Shown: positions 1 through 12,195 of the stretch, one piece after another
Layout of the letters: each line of letters opens with the position of its first letter
Position numbering within the stretch: position 1 is the stretch's first letter
Assembly (NCBI GenBank): GCA_015039365.1
Contig: WION01000242.1
Coordinates: 16,468-80,467, forward strand
Origin: Amanita rubescens
Taxonomy: Eukaryota > Basidiomycota > Agaricomycetes > Agaricales > Amanitaceae
DNA: 64,000 bases
Reading direction: 5' to 3'
Notes under the pieces: generated by a model
Told to the model about the DNA's origin: nothing
The model's input: the letters and a program-made list of their open reading frames with translations, nothing else
Databases searched by the model: none
Made by a program: the position numbers and the translations under genes

Positions 1-2060
1 CTGAGGAAACAGTAAAAGCAGCTTCAAGGTGTTCATGTGTGACAGTGTTGTTATCAAGAATCAATTTCACAATTCTTTTATGTCCTCTGAGTGATGCAGC
101 TTGTAAAGCACTGCTTAAATCAGATGTCACATCATCATCATCATCATCATTGTATCCATCACACCATACTACTTGCACAGTTTGACTGGACTTGGCATTA
201 GCCCCTGCTCTAAGCAGCAATTCAACAATTCCTTTATGACCTTCAAATGATGCAGCTTGCAGAGCATTGCCATAGTATCCTCCACAATCATTCACATCTG
301 CTCCACTGGCTAGTAGTAATTTAGCAATGTCCATGTGACCACAAGCAGATGCAGCTTGGAGAGCAGTACCAAAATGACCTCCATGCATATGCACATTTGC
401 TCCTCTTTCAAGCAGCGTCTTAGTTATAAGATTTCCTGAAAATGCATTCCCTGAACATCCTGATACAGCCTGAAGAGCATTTCCATAATATCCTCCTTGT
501 GCATTTATGTCTGCCCCCCTGTCAAGTAGCAGCTCAACAATGTCCTTGCTACCTCTATTTGATGCAATCTGAAGAGCATTTCCATAGTGACCTCCCTGTG
601 CATTTACATCTGCCCCAATGTCAAGCAGCATTTGAATGAGATCCTTTTTTCCATTTGCCAATGCAGCCTGGAGAGCATTTCCATACTCCCCCCCTTGTGC
701 ATTTACTTCTGCTCCTCTGTAAATCAGCAGCTCAATAATCTCCTTCTGAGCATTACAACATGCTGCTTGAAGTGCATTTCCAAATTTCCCCCCTTGTGCA
801 TTCACTTCTGCTCCTTTGTGAAGCAGCAGCTCAATGATCTCCTTCTGATTACTTGAACATGCTGCTTGAAGAGCACTTCCAAGCCATCCTCCTTGTACAT
901 TCACTTCTGCTCCAGTTGCTATCAGTAATTCAACAATGTTCTTGTGACCAAGAGATACTGCAGCTTGAAGAGCATTTCCAAGCTTTCCTCCATGTACATC
1001 AACCTTTGCCCCATTTGCAATCAACAGTTCAACAATCTCCTTATGACCCTGATATGATGCAGCATGGAGAGCATTTCCATATTCACCTCCCTGTGCATTT
1101 ACCTCTGCTCCATTTGCAACCAACATTTCAACAATTTTCTTGTTTCCCATGGACGATGCAGCTTGGAGAGCATTTCCAAATGTTCCACCTTGTGCATTCA
1201 CATCTACTCCTTTTGTAAGAAGCAGCTCAACAATGCCCTTGTTTTCAAGAACATTTTTGTATTTCCCACATGATGCAGCCTGGAGGGCATTACCATAATA
1301 TCCTCCCTGCATATCCACCTTTGCTCCTTTAACAAGCAGCAGCTCAACAATGTCCTCATCACCTTGACATGATGCAGCTTGAAGAGCATTACCATATTTG
1401 CCTCCCTGCAGATTCACTTCTGCACCTCTGTTAAGCAGCAATTCAACAATGTCCTTGTGACCAGTATATGCTGCAGCTTGTAAAGCATTTCCATAATACC
1501 CTCCTCCTGCATTTACATTTGCACCTCTTCTGAACAGCAGTTCAATAGTATCTTTGTGACCAGCATATGATGCAATCTGGAGAGCATTTCCAAAATATCC
1601 TCCTTGTGCATTCACATCAGCTTTTCTGCCAAGTAGCAACTCAATGAGACCCTGGTTATTGTTCAATGATGCAATCTGGAGAGCACTTCCATAATGTCCT
1701 CCTGTTATGCTGATGTCTGCTCCTCTTGTAAGTAAAAGCTCAATGATGTTCTTATGACCATGAAGCAATGCAGCCTGGAGGGCATTTTTATAACATCCAC
1801 CCTGTGGATTCATATTTGCTCCTCTGTCAAGCAGAAGCTCAACAATATCCTTTCTCTCAACAACACCTGCAGATGCAGCCTGGAGAGCATTTCCATATAT
1901 GTATCCCTTTTCATTCACATCTGCTCCTCTCTCAAGTAGCAGCTCAATGATGTCTTTGTGACCACCACGTGATGCAGTCTCAAGTAAATTTTTGGACCGT
2001 CCATGTACATCTGCTCCACTTTCAAGCAGCAGTTCAGCAACATCTCTGTGACCCATACGT
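1..2060 (-). CDS. Ankyrin-repeat protein, partial at both ends
   Basis: One minus-strand frame was read as open across the whole stretch, with no stop up to the left window edge. It encodes about 20 tandem ankyrin repeats of about 33 residues, typified by NALQAASYQGHKEIVELL followed by a GAEVNAQGG-like turn. Two repeats carry insertions (around 1250 and around 450), and the repeat near 130-150 holds an Asp run encoded by an ATC-type microsatellite. Ankyrin arrays are protein-binding solenoids, and in fungi they often form the C-terminal sensor of NACHT/NLR-like proteins. Here the N-terminal part is missing because the 5' LTR of element E1 starts at 2061, so no effector or NACHT domain is visible. 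The near-identity of neighbouring repeats suggests recent repeat turnover. The C-terminus lies outside the window. The fold is certain; the parent protein is not known. Confidence 0.88.
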
Positions 2061-2396
2061 TGATGGACTGGAGGAGAGGCTGGACGGAGAAAACGCGCAT
2101 AATAGAAGACCTACTGAAGCGATAGGACGATTGCCGAAGCGGACCGAAGCAGGAAAGGAAGATCGAACTCAAAAGAAGAGCGACAGGTTCGATTGTGTTC
2201 AAGCCCTAGGCCTTAGGCGTGTCGGAGCATTTGGATCACGTGGAGCTGTGGACCATGACTCATCTGAGGCAGGATCGGCAAGGAGCATCAAAAGGCGCAT
2301 CAGCGATCATCCTCGGCGACCTCGGAATCACGCGGCATGGAAAAAGAGGACTCGGATTGAATAGCGTCGCTCTTGACGCTTTCCCCTTCTTCCCAG

Positions 2397-3113
2397 ATGA
2401 GTTCCCCAGCACTCTCAGCTAACGACGCGATCCAGGAGAACGGCGATAGAGCGCGGCCTCTTATCGAGCGGCTTTCGACGCCTCCACCCGAGTACCCCCT
2501 TTTCCGAGAAGGAGACGACGCGCCGATACAAAGCTTGCAAGAGCCAGCGTATCCCTATGGGAGCATGTACCCCTCGTTTAACAGAAGGCGCGGCGACTGG
2601 TATCATTCGCTAGGAGCCTATATTCGGCCAATCTAGACGGCTTTCGGCGTCCCCGCTAGTAGGAGGAGAGTTCCACGCTACAGTCACCCCAAGTACCGGC
2701 GACGAGATAAGGCATAGGGGATGGATGGAAGAGCCGGAGCAGAGCGCGGAGGATCGGCGAAGAAACGGATTCGCGCTCGACCTTATCAATCGCGTCGAGT
2801 ATTTCGGTCTTGAGCAAGGCAACCAGAGTACCATCCACCTAGGGCGCGGACAGCTAGTTCATAGGGTTATCCATAGGCCACACATCGCAGGACGAGGACT
2901 GGAGATCGATCACGGCGGCCCTTATATCATTATCGACCGATGCCACACCCACTACCTCCTCATGACCAGAAAAGGAGACATATTCCCCCAGCTCGTCCCG
3001 GCACCCTGTATCTACCCTTGCCTGACTACCTGGCATGTTGTCGAATATCCCGCGCGATTTACTTAATCATCCAGAGGTAGAACAGACTCCAGAACGAATA
3101 CATCCGAGCTTAA
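2397..3113 (+). pseudogene. Broken copy of the LTR-encoded ORF
   Basis: This aligns base for base with the 237-codon ORF of the 3' LTR (15006-15719). One extra base near 2618 (GGAGCCTAT against GGAGCTAT) shifts the frame and gives an early stop. Further small length differences occur near 3050 and 3080. The start ATG at 2397 is kept. Because this copy sits in U3, upstream of the TATA-like box, it would not be part of the element's own transcript. Confidence 0.8.
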
Positions 3114-3334
3114 AAGAAGTTCGGTCACCTTCGCAAAGGTTCATTTCCCCCGTATTTCAGCGTCGTCTCGCTTTCCGCTCAGCGCGCCAGTATCGTCAAG
3201 TGTCCATCGTCATTCTAGGCTATCCTCAAGTCCACTTCTCGGAGCTCAACGTCAGCGCCGCGGTCGTCGCATAGATTTCCTTTTATTTCGTTTCTTTTCG
3301 ATTTCTTTTACTTTACACTCACAAAGTCCCTTCT

Positions 3335-3342
3335 CTATATAG
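3335..3342 (+). promoter_or_regulatory. TATA-like box of E1 5' LTR
   Basis: CTATATAG lies in a pyrimidine-rich stretch about 530 bp before the LTR end. The same octamer occurs at 15941-15948 in the 3' LTR. It is the likely start region of the element transcript. Confidence 0.5.
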
Positions 3343-3877
3343 AATATCGGCACGTGCTCGTCAGCACGACACTTACTTAGCTACCTATTCCGTTCCCTTT
3401 TACTTTAGCCTAACTAAAAATAACTAACATATATATTCTGTCTTAGATAGACAGAGAAATAGATTTTCCCTTCCCCCTTTTCCCTCAGAGTCGAAATTTG
3501 AAGCTAGTATCGAGTTCACTGCGTCCAGAGTTGCGTCCTTTGAGTCCTGCGATTGCGTCTTACTGCGGTTTTTAGTTCCTTTCTGCGATTCACTGCGTTC
3601 TAGAAGTTCGAGTTTCTTCATTTAGCTGCGATTTCGATTATCTTAGGTTCCCCTCCTTGCCACACTCATCCTCTACTGCTTATTCAATCAAATACTACTT
3701 TACGAGGCGTCTGAGAAGTCTCCTGGACTCGCAAAACAAAAGCGAACTTCGACCGTCGTTCAATCCTCTTCGATCCCTTCTTTTACCTTCGGTTCCCTGC
3801 ACTAAGAGGGTGCCACTGCACTTCAGGTGTTTGTTGGGTTGGGTTTGTGGTTGAGTGCGCTCGCTGCGTATCATTTC

Positions 3878-3896
3878 TGGAGCCCACCGCGAGGGG
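3878..3896 (+). other. Primer-binding-like site of E1
   Basis: TGGAGCCCACCGCGAGGGG begins 4 nt after the 5' LTR. It starts with TGG, the complement of a tRNA CCA end. Its first 12 bases recur in the same position after the LTRs of E3 (minus strand, 17276 downward) and of the gag-only element (28873 onward), which shares the full 19 bases. Confidence 0.75.
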
Positions 3897-3980
3897 TTTC
3901 AAGTTTAGAAAGCCCACAGGAGATATTTTACTTCATTCACACTCGTGAACACAACAACTATTCTATTCAAAACACTCTAA

Positions 3981-6434
3981 CAGCCTTCAACAATTCCTAC
4001 CACACGTTCCGGACTAGAAACCGAACACCCGAGGAGTTCATTGAGGCCCCGGCGTCGTCAGCGAAGATCACAACTTGTTATAGATACTGCGCCCCAGCCT
4101 TCCGTTTCTCAGCAATCGTCTCCGTTATCTTCTCAGGGTTCAACAGCAGTCGAAACCGCGCCAGAATCACCCGAAGTTCCTTCAGCGGCGCAAATACCTT
4201 CGACGTCAGCAATTCTTTCGTCGCCATCTGTAGAAAGACCGCTATCAGCTAGTTTGTTTGACGAGGTGATAGAAGCGGAAAATAGAAGTTATTTTGAAGA
4301 ACCTACGAGACAGTTCCCCGGCGCACTACCCTTCGATTCGCCGTTTAGACCCCCTTTTGACCCCGACAGTAGGAGAGTTTCGACGCCAGCGCATTCCGCT
4401 CTTTTAGCCGAGTTCGAGATCAGTGATCAGATCAGCCATCAAAGCGTACCTGATCTTCATCAGATAACCGAAGAAGATAGATTAGAAGAGGAAGAAGGTA
4501 TTATCCAGCGTTTCGAGAAGATCAGAATCAGATTCGGAGACCCAGACACCACAGTACAGCAAATATCCATGGAAGTGTTACCGATTGTAGGAAAAGGAAA
4601 AGAGAGAGCGATAGAGGAGCGATTAGAGCCACGCGCGCCGCCACCGCGTCCACAGCGTTCGGCTTCGCGCCCAAATTCACCGAGAGTCCAGATGGAGAGA
4701 TCAGTTTCAGAGGAAGAAGACGAGATACAGGCGAGGTTTAGACGTCGAGAGGCGGAGATGGAAGAGAGGCTTAGACAACGGGAGGAAGAGGCGGAAGAAA
4801 GGTTTATGCGGAGAGAGATGGAGGAGAGACTTAGACGAAGGGCGGAAAGAGAGCGAGAGGAAGAGAGCGAGAGGAAAGAGAGCGTGATGAAAGAGAGCGT
4901 CTTGCTCAACCGATCCGACAGGAGTACCAGCGTTATCGGGAACCAGAAGTACAGCCGAACGTCGTATATCAGCAACCGGCGCGTTTGGCCGCGATGCCCG
5001 CAAAGAACAGTAGCTCGGCCCCGAACTTTGATTCCCAGAACCCCCGCACTTTGATCCGCTATTTCCGAGAGCTAGAGCATTTGATGGATGCGGCAAATAT
5101 TGATGAACGACAGTCCCGGAAAGAGCACGCGATGAGGTACCTGGACAACGAAGATTATGAGACTTGGGAGTCTTTACCAGAGGCGAGAATCGACTATACC
5201 TATGCGGCGTTCAAGCAAGCGGTTATCGACTCGTACCCCGGCGCTGAGGAAACTAGAAAGTATAGGCTCGACGATGTTGCGGAGTTGACGGATAAATGGA
5301 GAAAGGAAGGGATAACGACACCTTTGCTCCTAGGAAACTATTTCCGGGAGTATAGGAACGCTACCAACTACTTGATCGAGCACCGGCGTTTATCAGAGAT
5401 GGAGCAGAGAAGGAGGTTCGTTTTAGGGTTTTCACAGGAGATGTTGGACAAGATTGGTTACAAGCTGCAGTCGGCGTATCCAGACGTTGATCCAGAGGAC
5501 GGGTTTTCTATGAAGGAGGTCTACTGACGCGGCATTGACGATTCTAAGGGGTTCAAGCTTCTTTCGTTTAGATTCGGCGGCGCCTTCGGTCAAATCTGAC
5601 AGGCCTTCATCTTCTACGACGTCATATGCCGCGCCTGCGACACGAAGCGCTCCAGTTACTTCTACGGCCTCGGCTACTGTCAAACAGGAGGATCTCCTTT
5701 CTGCGATTGGAAGACTAGTGAATACATTGAATACCAACGTCACCACAGTGCGTCCAGCGGCCCCACAGTACCCTCCGACGAATAGATATGTTCCCCCAGC
5801 AGGGCCTGTCCCGCCAACGACGACTTCAGCACCAGCGGCTCCTATAGCGCCTGCGTATCCAGCGACATCGGTTCCCTACACAGCGGCGGCATTCCCTAGG
5901 CGTTCAGGACCAAGTGAGACGGAGCGTTGCAACTTTTGCGGAGAGAGCGGTCACTTCATGGCCAATTGTCCCGTAGCGGAGCACTATCTGAGGAGCGGGA
6001 GGATTGTTAGGAAAGCGGATGGGAAGTTGGTCTTACCGAATGGGATGTTCGTACCGAGGAGTATTGAAGGAGCATGGTTGAAGGATCGAGTGGACACTTA
6101 TTGGCAGCGTCAGTTAGGAGATCAAGCGAACGTCAACCCAGCACCTACCGAGGTTTCTACGCCAGATGCAGCGCCCGCTGCAAATGCTGGTGCGATGTTT
6201 TTCAGTGTGGCCTCAGGATCGAAGACAACAGAAGGTACCCGAGCTGCGTTTGCTTCGGTGGTTAGTGAAGAAGAAGAGGAGGCTCTGGCAGAGGATATCG
6301 AATACTATCAGCAACAGATCTTTGCACTTCAGGCTAAGCAGAAGGCGAAGAAGCTGGTGTTTGATGGTGTAGAGATTATGAAGAAGCCGACTGAGAGCGG
6401 TCACGGCGAAACCGAACGCGGGTCCATCGGCTAG
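3981..6434 (+). pseudogene. gag: E1 gag (nucleocapsid), frame-disrupted
   Basis: The region encodes a Ty3-type Gag. A low-complexity Pro/Ser N-terminal part and an Arg/Glu-rich coiled coil (about 4690-4900) are followed by a capsid-like helical segment (about 5030-5520). A CX2CX4HX4C zinc knuckle (CNFCGESGHFMANC) lies near 5930-5970. The frame changes between about 4836 and 5054, and again near 5525, where a single extra T turns a Tyr-Asp junction into TAC-TGA. It changes a third time near 6400, before the protease. The first two shifts cancel. No ATG opens the first frame upstream of 4569, so the true start is unclear. The gag ORF of the element at 28474-31105 is a recognisable homologue and reads through without breaks. 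Confidence 0.8.
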
Positions 6435-7521
6435 AGCAACGGTGCCCTCCGCTAGCGTCGCAAGCCCTGAAAAGGATAAAGGAAAGGAGAAAGCGACTAC
6501 GCCCGTACCTGAGACATCTCAGCCTGCTGTTACCGCGGTCCCTGCGACTCAACCGAGTACAACCGAGGTTCCTAGTGCGTCGACTAGCAGTACCGAGCCT
6601 CCGACGCACCCGTTTGAGAAAGCGAAGGATGCCAACTACTTGCCACCGGTTAATCGGAATCTCGGCGCGATTGGGAAGACCAAGGATCCGGCGTATCACA
6701 CCCAGGCCCCTATTCAAGATGCTAAGTTTGTCGACACGGTTTTAGAGCGGTCGTTAAAGGAGACTCACGTAACTCTTACCTTTGAGGAGTTGCTTTCGCT
6801 CTCGCCAGATTTGCGTTATCGAATCCGCGACAAAGTTACCCCTAAGCGACAAGCGCCGGCGACGAAGCATGTTAGTTTTGCAGGAGATGGAGATGGGGAG
6901 ATAGAGGAGTTGGTTTCACCTTCGGCTTTGGCGGATTTGGAGTTGGATGCTACGAGGATTGCGCCTGACAGATATCGAGTCCCAGACATAGCGCAAGTGT
7001 TATATTCGGCGCAGAATAGGGTTGACGGAGAGAAGCGTATCGTTTTGCAGAGCAAGAAGGAGTCTTTGGCGTCTCGGGCGATAACGATGAAGGTTGCGGA
7101 GAAATCGAACGTCGAATGTATCTTGGATCCCGGAAGCGAAATCATTTGCATGTCGGACGCAGTTAGCCATCAATTGGGTATTCCCTACGACCCCACAGTT
7201 ACTATCAGGATGCAATCTGCGAACGGCGAGCGGGACCCTACACTCGGTTTAGCGCGAGACGTTCCGTTTGAGATAGGGAACTTCGTTCTGTTGTTCCAGG
7301 TTCACGTTGTGCGGTCACCGGCATACGATATTCTGCTAGGACGGCCTTTCGATGACTTGACGAACGCGAAGGTTGAGAATATGCCGAATGAAGAACAAGT
7401 TTGTACCATTAACCACCCGGAGTCCGGTCGCGCCTTCGCTATTCCAACGGTTGCGCGCGGGCCGGCGAGGTTCACTAAGATGCGAGAGGAGAAGGATTTT
7501 CACTTAGCTTCGAGGAACTAA
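6400..7521 (+). CDS. E1 protease-containing ORF
   Basis: The frame is open from about 6400 and has no ATG near its beginning, so it is probably made as part of a polyprotein. Roughly 220 residues of low-complexity linker are followed by a retropepsin-like domain. In this domain the catalytic D-S/T-G is represented by ILDPGSEIICM near 7110-7150, and a partner ILLGRPF motif lies near 7330-7350. In DPGSE the usual D[ST]G is changed to D-P-G, which is common in Ty3-type fungal elements. The ORF overlaps the following pol frame by about 43 nt (7479-7521) in the -1 register, so pol would need a -1 frameshift or has been damaged. Confidence 0.75.
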   Translation, partial: VTAKPNAGPSARATVPSASVASPEKDKGKEKATTPVPETSQPAVTAVPATQPSTTEVPSASTSSTEPPTHPFEKAKDANYLPPVNRNLGAIGKTKDPAYHTQAPIQDAKFVDTVLERSLKETHVTLTFEELLSLSPDLRYRIRDKVTPKRQAPATKHVSFAGDGDGEIEELVSPSALADLELDATRIAPDRYRVPDIAQVLYSAQNRVDGEKRIVLQSKKESLASRAITMKVAEKSNVECILDPGSEIICMSDAVSHQLGIPYDPTVTIRMQSANGERDPTLGLARDVPFEIGNFVLLFQVHVVRSPAYDILLGRPFDDLTNAKVENMPNEEQVCTINHPESGRAFAIPTVARGPARFTKMREEKDFHLASRN

Positions 7522-10500
7522 TAGAAGACCAGGGAGAAGCGGCGTTAATTATCCAAGTCAACGACAGAAAAGAAAAACCCGTATACATTTCAGCATATGC
7601 CCTTATTCCCCATGAGTCTAGTTCGTTTTCGCCTTCTATTTCCGATTCCAGTTGCAAAGAATACCGCGCGCGTTTGATTTTGGACGCTTTTATCCAGTTT
7701 GAAGAAAAAGAAGAAAAGAAAGAAGAGGATCGAGCTTCGAGCGCCTTCATACGCGCTCACTTGAATTCAACAAAAGATGTTTCAACATCACAAAGTCCTG
7801 TATGGACGAACCTTATAACACCTTTACACCAGGGCGTTGCCACAAGCGGCGTTCTCTTCAATTCGGTTGACAGCCCCACGTTCGACGACGTTCGTTCAAC
7901 GGCTAGTTCACCGCCCCCAGTAGCAGTTTTTGGAAAGAAATACAAGCCTGTAGCGCAGAAAGTCAAACCAGTCATTAGCGCGTTACCCCAAGAGTTTAGA
8001 ATCATACGAAATATTATCGGCGACCCCCTTAAAGATATGCCGAAACTAGAAGTTAGACCACCGGCGTTTATTCCGACAGGGAGATATAGCGAGGAGAGGA
8101 AGGAAGCGGTAGATGCGGTTCACGACGGCGAGTTCCTCTGGCCAGAAGAGAGAAAGTTGATGCACCATTTCATGATGTTACAGAACGAAGGTTTTGCGTG
8201 GAGCGATCCGGAGCGGGGAAGTTTCAAGGCGGAGTATTTCCCTCCAGTAGAGATTCCGACGATACCTCATATCCCGTGGATTCAGAGGAACATACCGATA
8301 CCTCCAGGGATCTACAACGAAGTTTGCAAGATTATCAAATCGAAGATAGACTCGGGCGTTTATGAACCTTCAAATTCGTCGTACCGGTCGCGTTGGTTTT
8401 GTGTGGCGAAGAAAGATGGGCGGTTGAGGATAGTGCACTCGTTGGAGCCTTTGAACAAGGTTACGATTCAGCATTCGGGAGTTACACCCATTCCGGAGCA
8501 CTTAGCGGAGCAATTTGCGTGTAGGCCGTGCGGCGCGATGTTGGATCTTTATGTCGGCTACGACGAGCGTTTACTCCACGAAGGGTCTCGAGACTTGACG
8601 ACCTTCCAGACTCCGTTTGGCTCGTTGCGGCTGGTTACACTTCCTATGGGATGGACGAACTCAGTCCCTATCTTTCACGACGACGTCACTCACATCTTGC
8701 GATCCGAGATCCCCGATTTCACTATTCCATATATAGACGACGTACCTGTTAAGGGTCCAGCCTCGACATACAAGTTAGAAGACGGGAGTTTCGAGACAAT
8801 ACCGGAGAATGCAGGAATTAGGCGGTTCATTTGGGAGCACTTTGCGAATTTGAACAGGATTGTACAGAGGATGAAGCATGCGGGAGGCACGTTTTCCGGC
8901 AAGAAGCTCACATTATGCGCCGCGGAGATCACTGTCGTCGGCCACGTGTGTACCCCTGATGGACGTATCCCCGATCGGAAACGAGTAGCTGCGATCGTAG
9001 CGTGGGGCCCTTGCCAGTCTTTAACCGACTTGCGCGCGTTCTTGGGCGTGACAGGACTGTTGCGAATATACGTGTTGGACTTCTCATGTCGAGCGGCGGC
9101 TCTGATTCGTCTATTAAGAAAGGGAGAAGACTTTGTCTTTGGAGAAGAACAGATCAAGGCTCAGGAGGATATCAAGCAAGCAATACTCGACGCACCTGCG
9201 CTAGTACCTATCGACTATGAATCTGGAGCTATGGTTATCCTCGGAGTGGATTCTTGTCCTAACGGCACTGGCTACTACTTGGCGCAATGCGATTTGACCA
9301 ATCCGAAGATTCGGCGCTACAGTCGGTTCGGTTCTATTACCTTCAATGATCGAGAGCGGCGGTTTTCTCAAGCAAAGTTAGAGTTGTATGGGCTGTATAG
9401 GGCGATGAGGGAGTTGAAGATGTACATTCTGGGCGTCAGGAACCTAGTGGTGGAGTTGGATGCGAAATACATCAAGGGTATGCTCGAAAATCCAGACATT
9501 GCGCCGTCGGCTTCGATCAATAGATGGATTCTGGCGATTCTTACATTCCACTTCACGCTTGTTCATGTTCCCGGAACTCACCACGGCGCGGATGGACTGT
9601 CTCGGAGACCTAGGCAACCAGAAGATGAAGTGAGAGACGAAGAGAAGCTAGACGAAGAATTTGACGACTGGATCGACAACCTCTACGGCTTTCTGCATTT
9701 TATTAATCCGTCCCCAATGTTGTCTCAGGTGTCTCAGACCAGCGCTCAGAGATGCGTCGCTACCTTCGCTAGTCACCTTATCACTCAGGAAAGCGAGAGC
9801 GTCGGCGTGTTTAGCTTATCGAACAAGAATGAAGGCTTCGATTATTCTCAGGTTCCTCGTTCAGAGCATGCAGAAGAAGATGACGATCGGTTAGCTTCGG
9901 TAAAGGAGTTTCTTAGGGATCTGAAGAGGCCGGCTGCGATAGCGGACAAGGAGTATCGCAGTTTCTTGCGCTATTGCTTGAGGTTCTTTTGGAAGGACGG
10001 GAAGCTTTGGAGAAAGGATGCGAGAGGAGAGCACAAGTTGGTTATGGAGAAGGATAGGAGGCTAGAGGTGCTTGGGGAGTGTCACGACTCACTTGGACAC
10101 AAGGGTTTCTATGCGACAAGAGCGCTCGTTCAAGAACGGTTCTGGTGGCCCTATATTCACCGCGACGTTATGTGGTTCGTTCAGACTTGCAAGCTATGTC
10201 AAGAGCGTCAATTGCGGCTGTTTCACATACCTCCTATCGTTGCTCAGCCGGCGCCTCTGTTTACGAAGGTCTACCTCGACGTGCTTCATTTACCAGCTTC
10301 GAACAAGTTCCGTTACATCATACAAGCTCGGTGTTCCCTTACGCACTATCCGGAATACCGCGCGTTGCGTACTCAGACGGCTCAGACTGTAGGCGAGTGG
10401 GTCTTCCAAGACTTATTGTGTCGATGGGGAGCCCTTTCAGAAATTGTTACCGACAACGGCGCTCCAATTATCAGTGCTTGCGAGCATCTATCGAAGAAGT

Positions 10501-10952
10501 ACAAAGTGAATCATATTAGAATTTCCGGCTACAACTCCCAGGCGAATGGTTTGGTCGAGCGGTCTCATTTCGACGTTCGGCAGTCATTGTACAAGGCGTG
10601 CGGCGGAGACGAAACGAAGTGGGCGAGAGCGGTCCCAACAGTCTTTTGGGCGGAGCGCGTTACAGTTAGAAGGCGTATGGGCGTTTCGCCTTTCTTTGCG
10701 GTTACAGGAACTCACCCTATATTGCCATTGGATATCGTGGAGGCAAGCTATTTGTTGCCACCCCCTGAGGCGTTCTTATCGACGACGGAGCTGATTGCGA
10801 GGAGAGCGGTTGAGTTGCAGAAGAGGCACGAGCATGTGGCGGCGTTGAGAGACAAGGTGTTCGTCAATCGTATCAAGGCGGCTCGAAAGTTTGAGCTGGA
10901 TCACGCAACGGTAATAAAGGATTTCGACTTCAAGACCGGAGACCTAGTGCTA

Positions 10953-12195
10953 CACGTCCAAATGAGAAAAATGTTAGATGTGCCTGAGAGCGCAACTGTT
11001 AATATGAGATCTGTAACACGCCATTGTGACATCAGAATAACCTGACGATCGGAATTTTTCGAGATGTTGATACAACATCTAAACCCTGGTTATCAGCACA
11101 ATGTTTGACTTGGCAACAATTTTTATATGACCGGACAATGTCACCCTGATGTTTGCCAGTAGAATGTTTGCCTAACATCTGCTTCTGGGGCATAATTTAG
11201 ACATCTTTATTAGATACCACATTGACGTCGACATCACGTTGACCTTACCATGATGTCCATTATCATATTTTTTTTGTATTCGACATGTACACTCTCGATA
11301 AGTACAACATACCACTAATCTATAATACTATGATCATGAATACATCCGAGGGAGGGAGCACGAGGCTCCAATTGCGAGCGGTCGCGGGTGTGGATGAACA
11401 GGAATAAAGGCAAAGTCCATTATTTGGACATACAAACAAAGACATGGCATCTAACACCGTACACGAACGAACCCATACCCCCTTGGCCACCGCGGCAACA
11501 CGCACAATACTCGGTATGTGTCCTCCCCCCCCTCGCCAGCACCCAAACACGGTTTAGAATTTATTAACTCAACCCAATTACTAGAACCCGCCACTGCTCT
11601 TCAAGAAACCCTTTGCCACCGGCCCACCGCGGCAACACTCGCAACACTCACAATACTCGATATGTGTCCTCCCCCCCTCGCCCGCACCCAGATGGCCCAT
11701 CGACCAAACAGTCCCCCGCAGCGCCACAGTGGCTTCCATCTTTTGCCCGGATCACATAGCATACCCACACACGACGCAGACGCGGTCGACAGACTCGACA
11801 CCCTGTCATTACCACAACGTGACCATATCACCCCTAATAGATTTTTATGAGTAGTATCTTAGCATGCAATATATTGAATGTTCCGAGAAATGTAACAGTC
11901 GAGCAGCAACCACATTTATTTGTGATGAGCTATCTGAGTCAATCTAGTGAATCGTGATGTCGTGGTGACATTGTGGTAGTGTCTGCCTGATGATCATCGG
12001 GATATGATACTTGGGATGCCCTCACAACATCACAGGAAGATGTATTTCCTCTGTCCATATTCAGACATAGGTATCAGATCGGATAAAATTGATCGGAGAA
12101 TACAGGCGTTTTTATATGCAATAAACATTCGTTACGGGCTTGTCACAATATTTGTATTGAAATACTTTTTCCCGCCTCAGGATCACTTGGACGTG
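10953..12195. mobile_element. 1.24-kb TA-flanked non-autonomous DNA transposon in E1 pol
   Basis: The element has 13-bp imperfect terminal inverted repeats. The left end is CACGTCCAAATGA, and the right end is the complement of CACGTCCAAGTGA. It is flanked by TA at 10951-10952 and 12196-12197. Removing it with one TA restores an uninterrupted pol frame, which confirms the borders. It encodes no recognisable transposase. Inside are two diverged direct copies of a roughly 60-bp GC-rich segment (about 11486-11548 and 11622-11690). TA duplication fits Tc1/mariner-like mobilisation, but the family is inferred only. Confidence 0.88.
11486..11690. repeat. Internal direct repeat pair in the TA-flanked element
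   Basis: Two copies of a segment containing CCACCGCGGCAACAC, then ACAATACTCG and a run of C followed by TCGCC, lie about 136 bp apart. They are diverged, and the second has an extra CTCGCAACA. No function is apparent. Confidence 0.75.

Larger units (their letters stand above)
2061..3873 (+). repeat. E1 5' LTR
   Basis: This is a direct repeat of 14670-16478. A TATA-like CTATATAG at 3335-3342 marks the probable promoter, which would put U3 at about 2061-3340. It contains a frameshifted copy of the ORF that is intact in the 3' LTR. It ends in CA immediately before the primer-binding-like site. Confidence 0.93.

Noticed and set aside
130..149. ATC microsatellite as a separate repeat feature
   Set aside because: It is in frame in the ankyrin ORF and simply encodes an Asp run.
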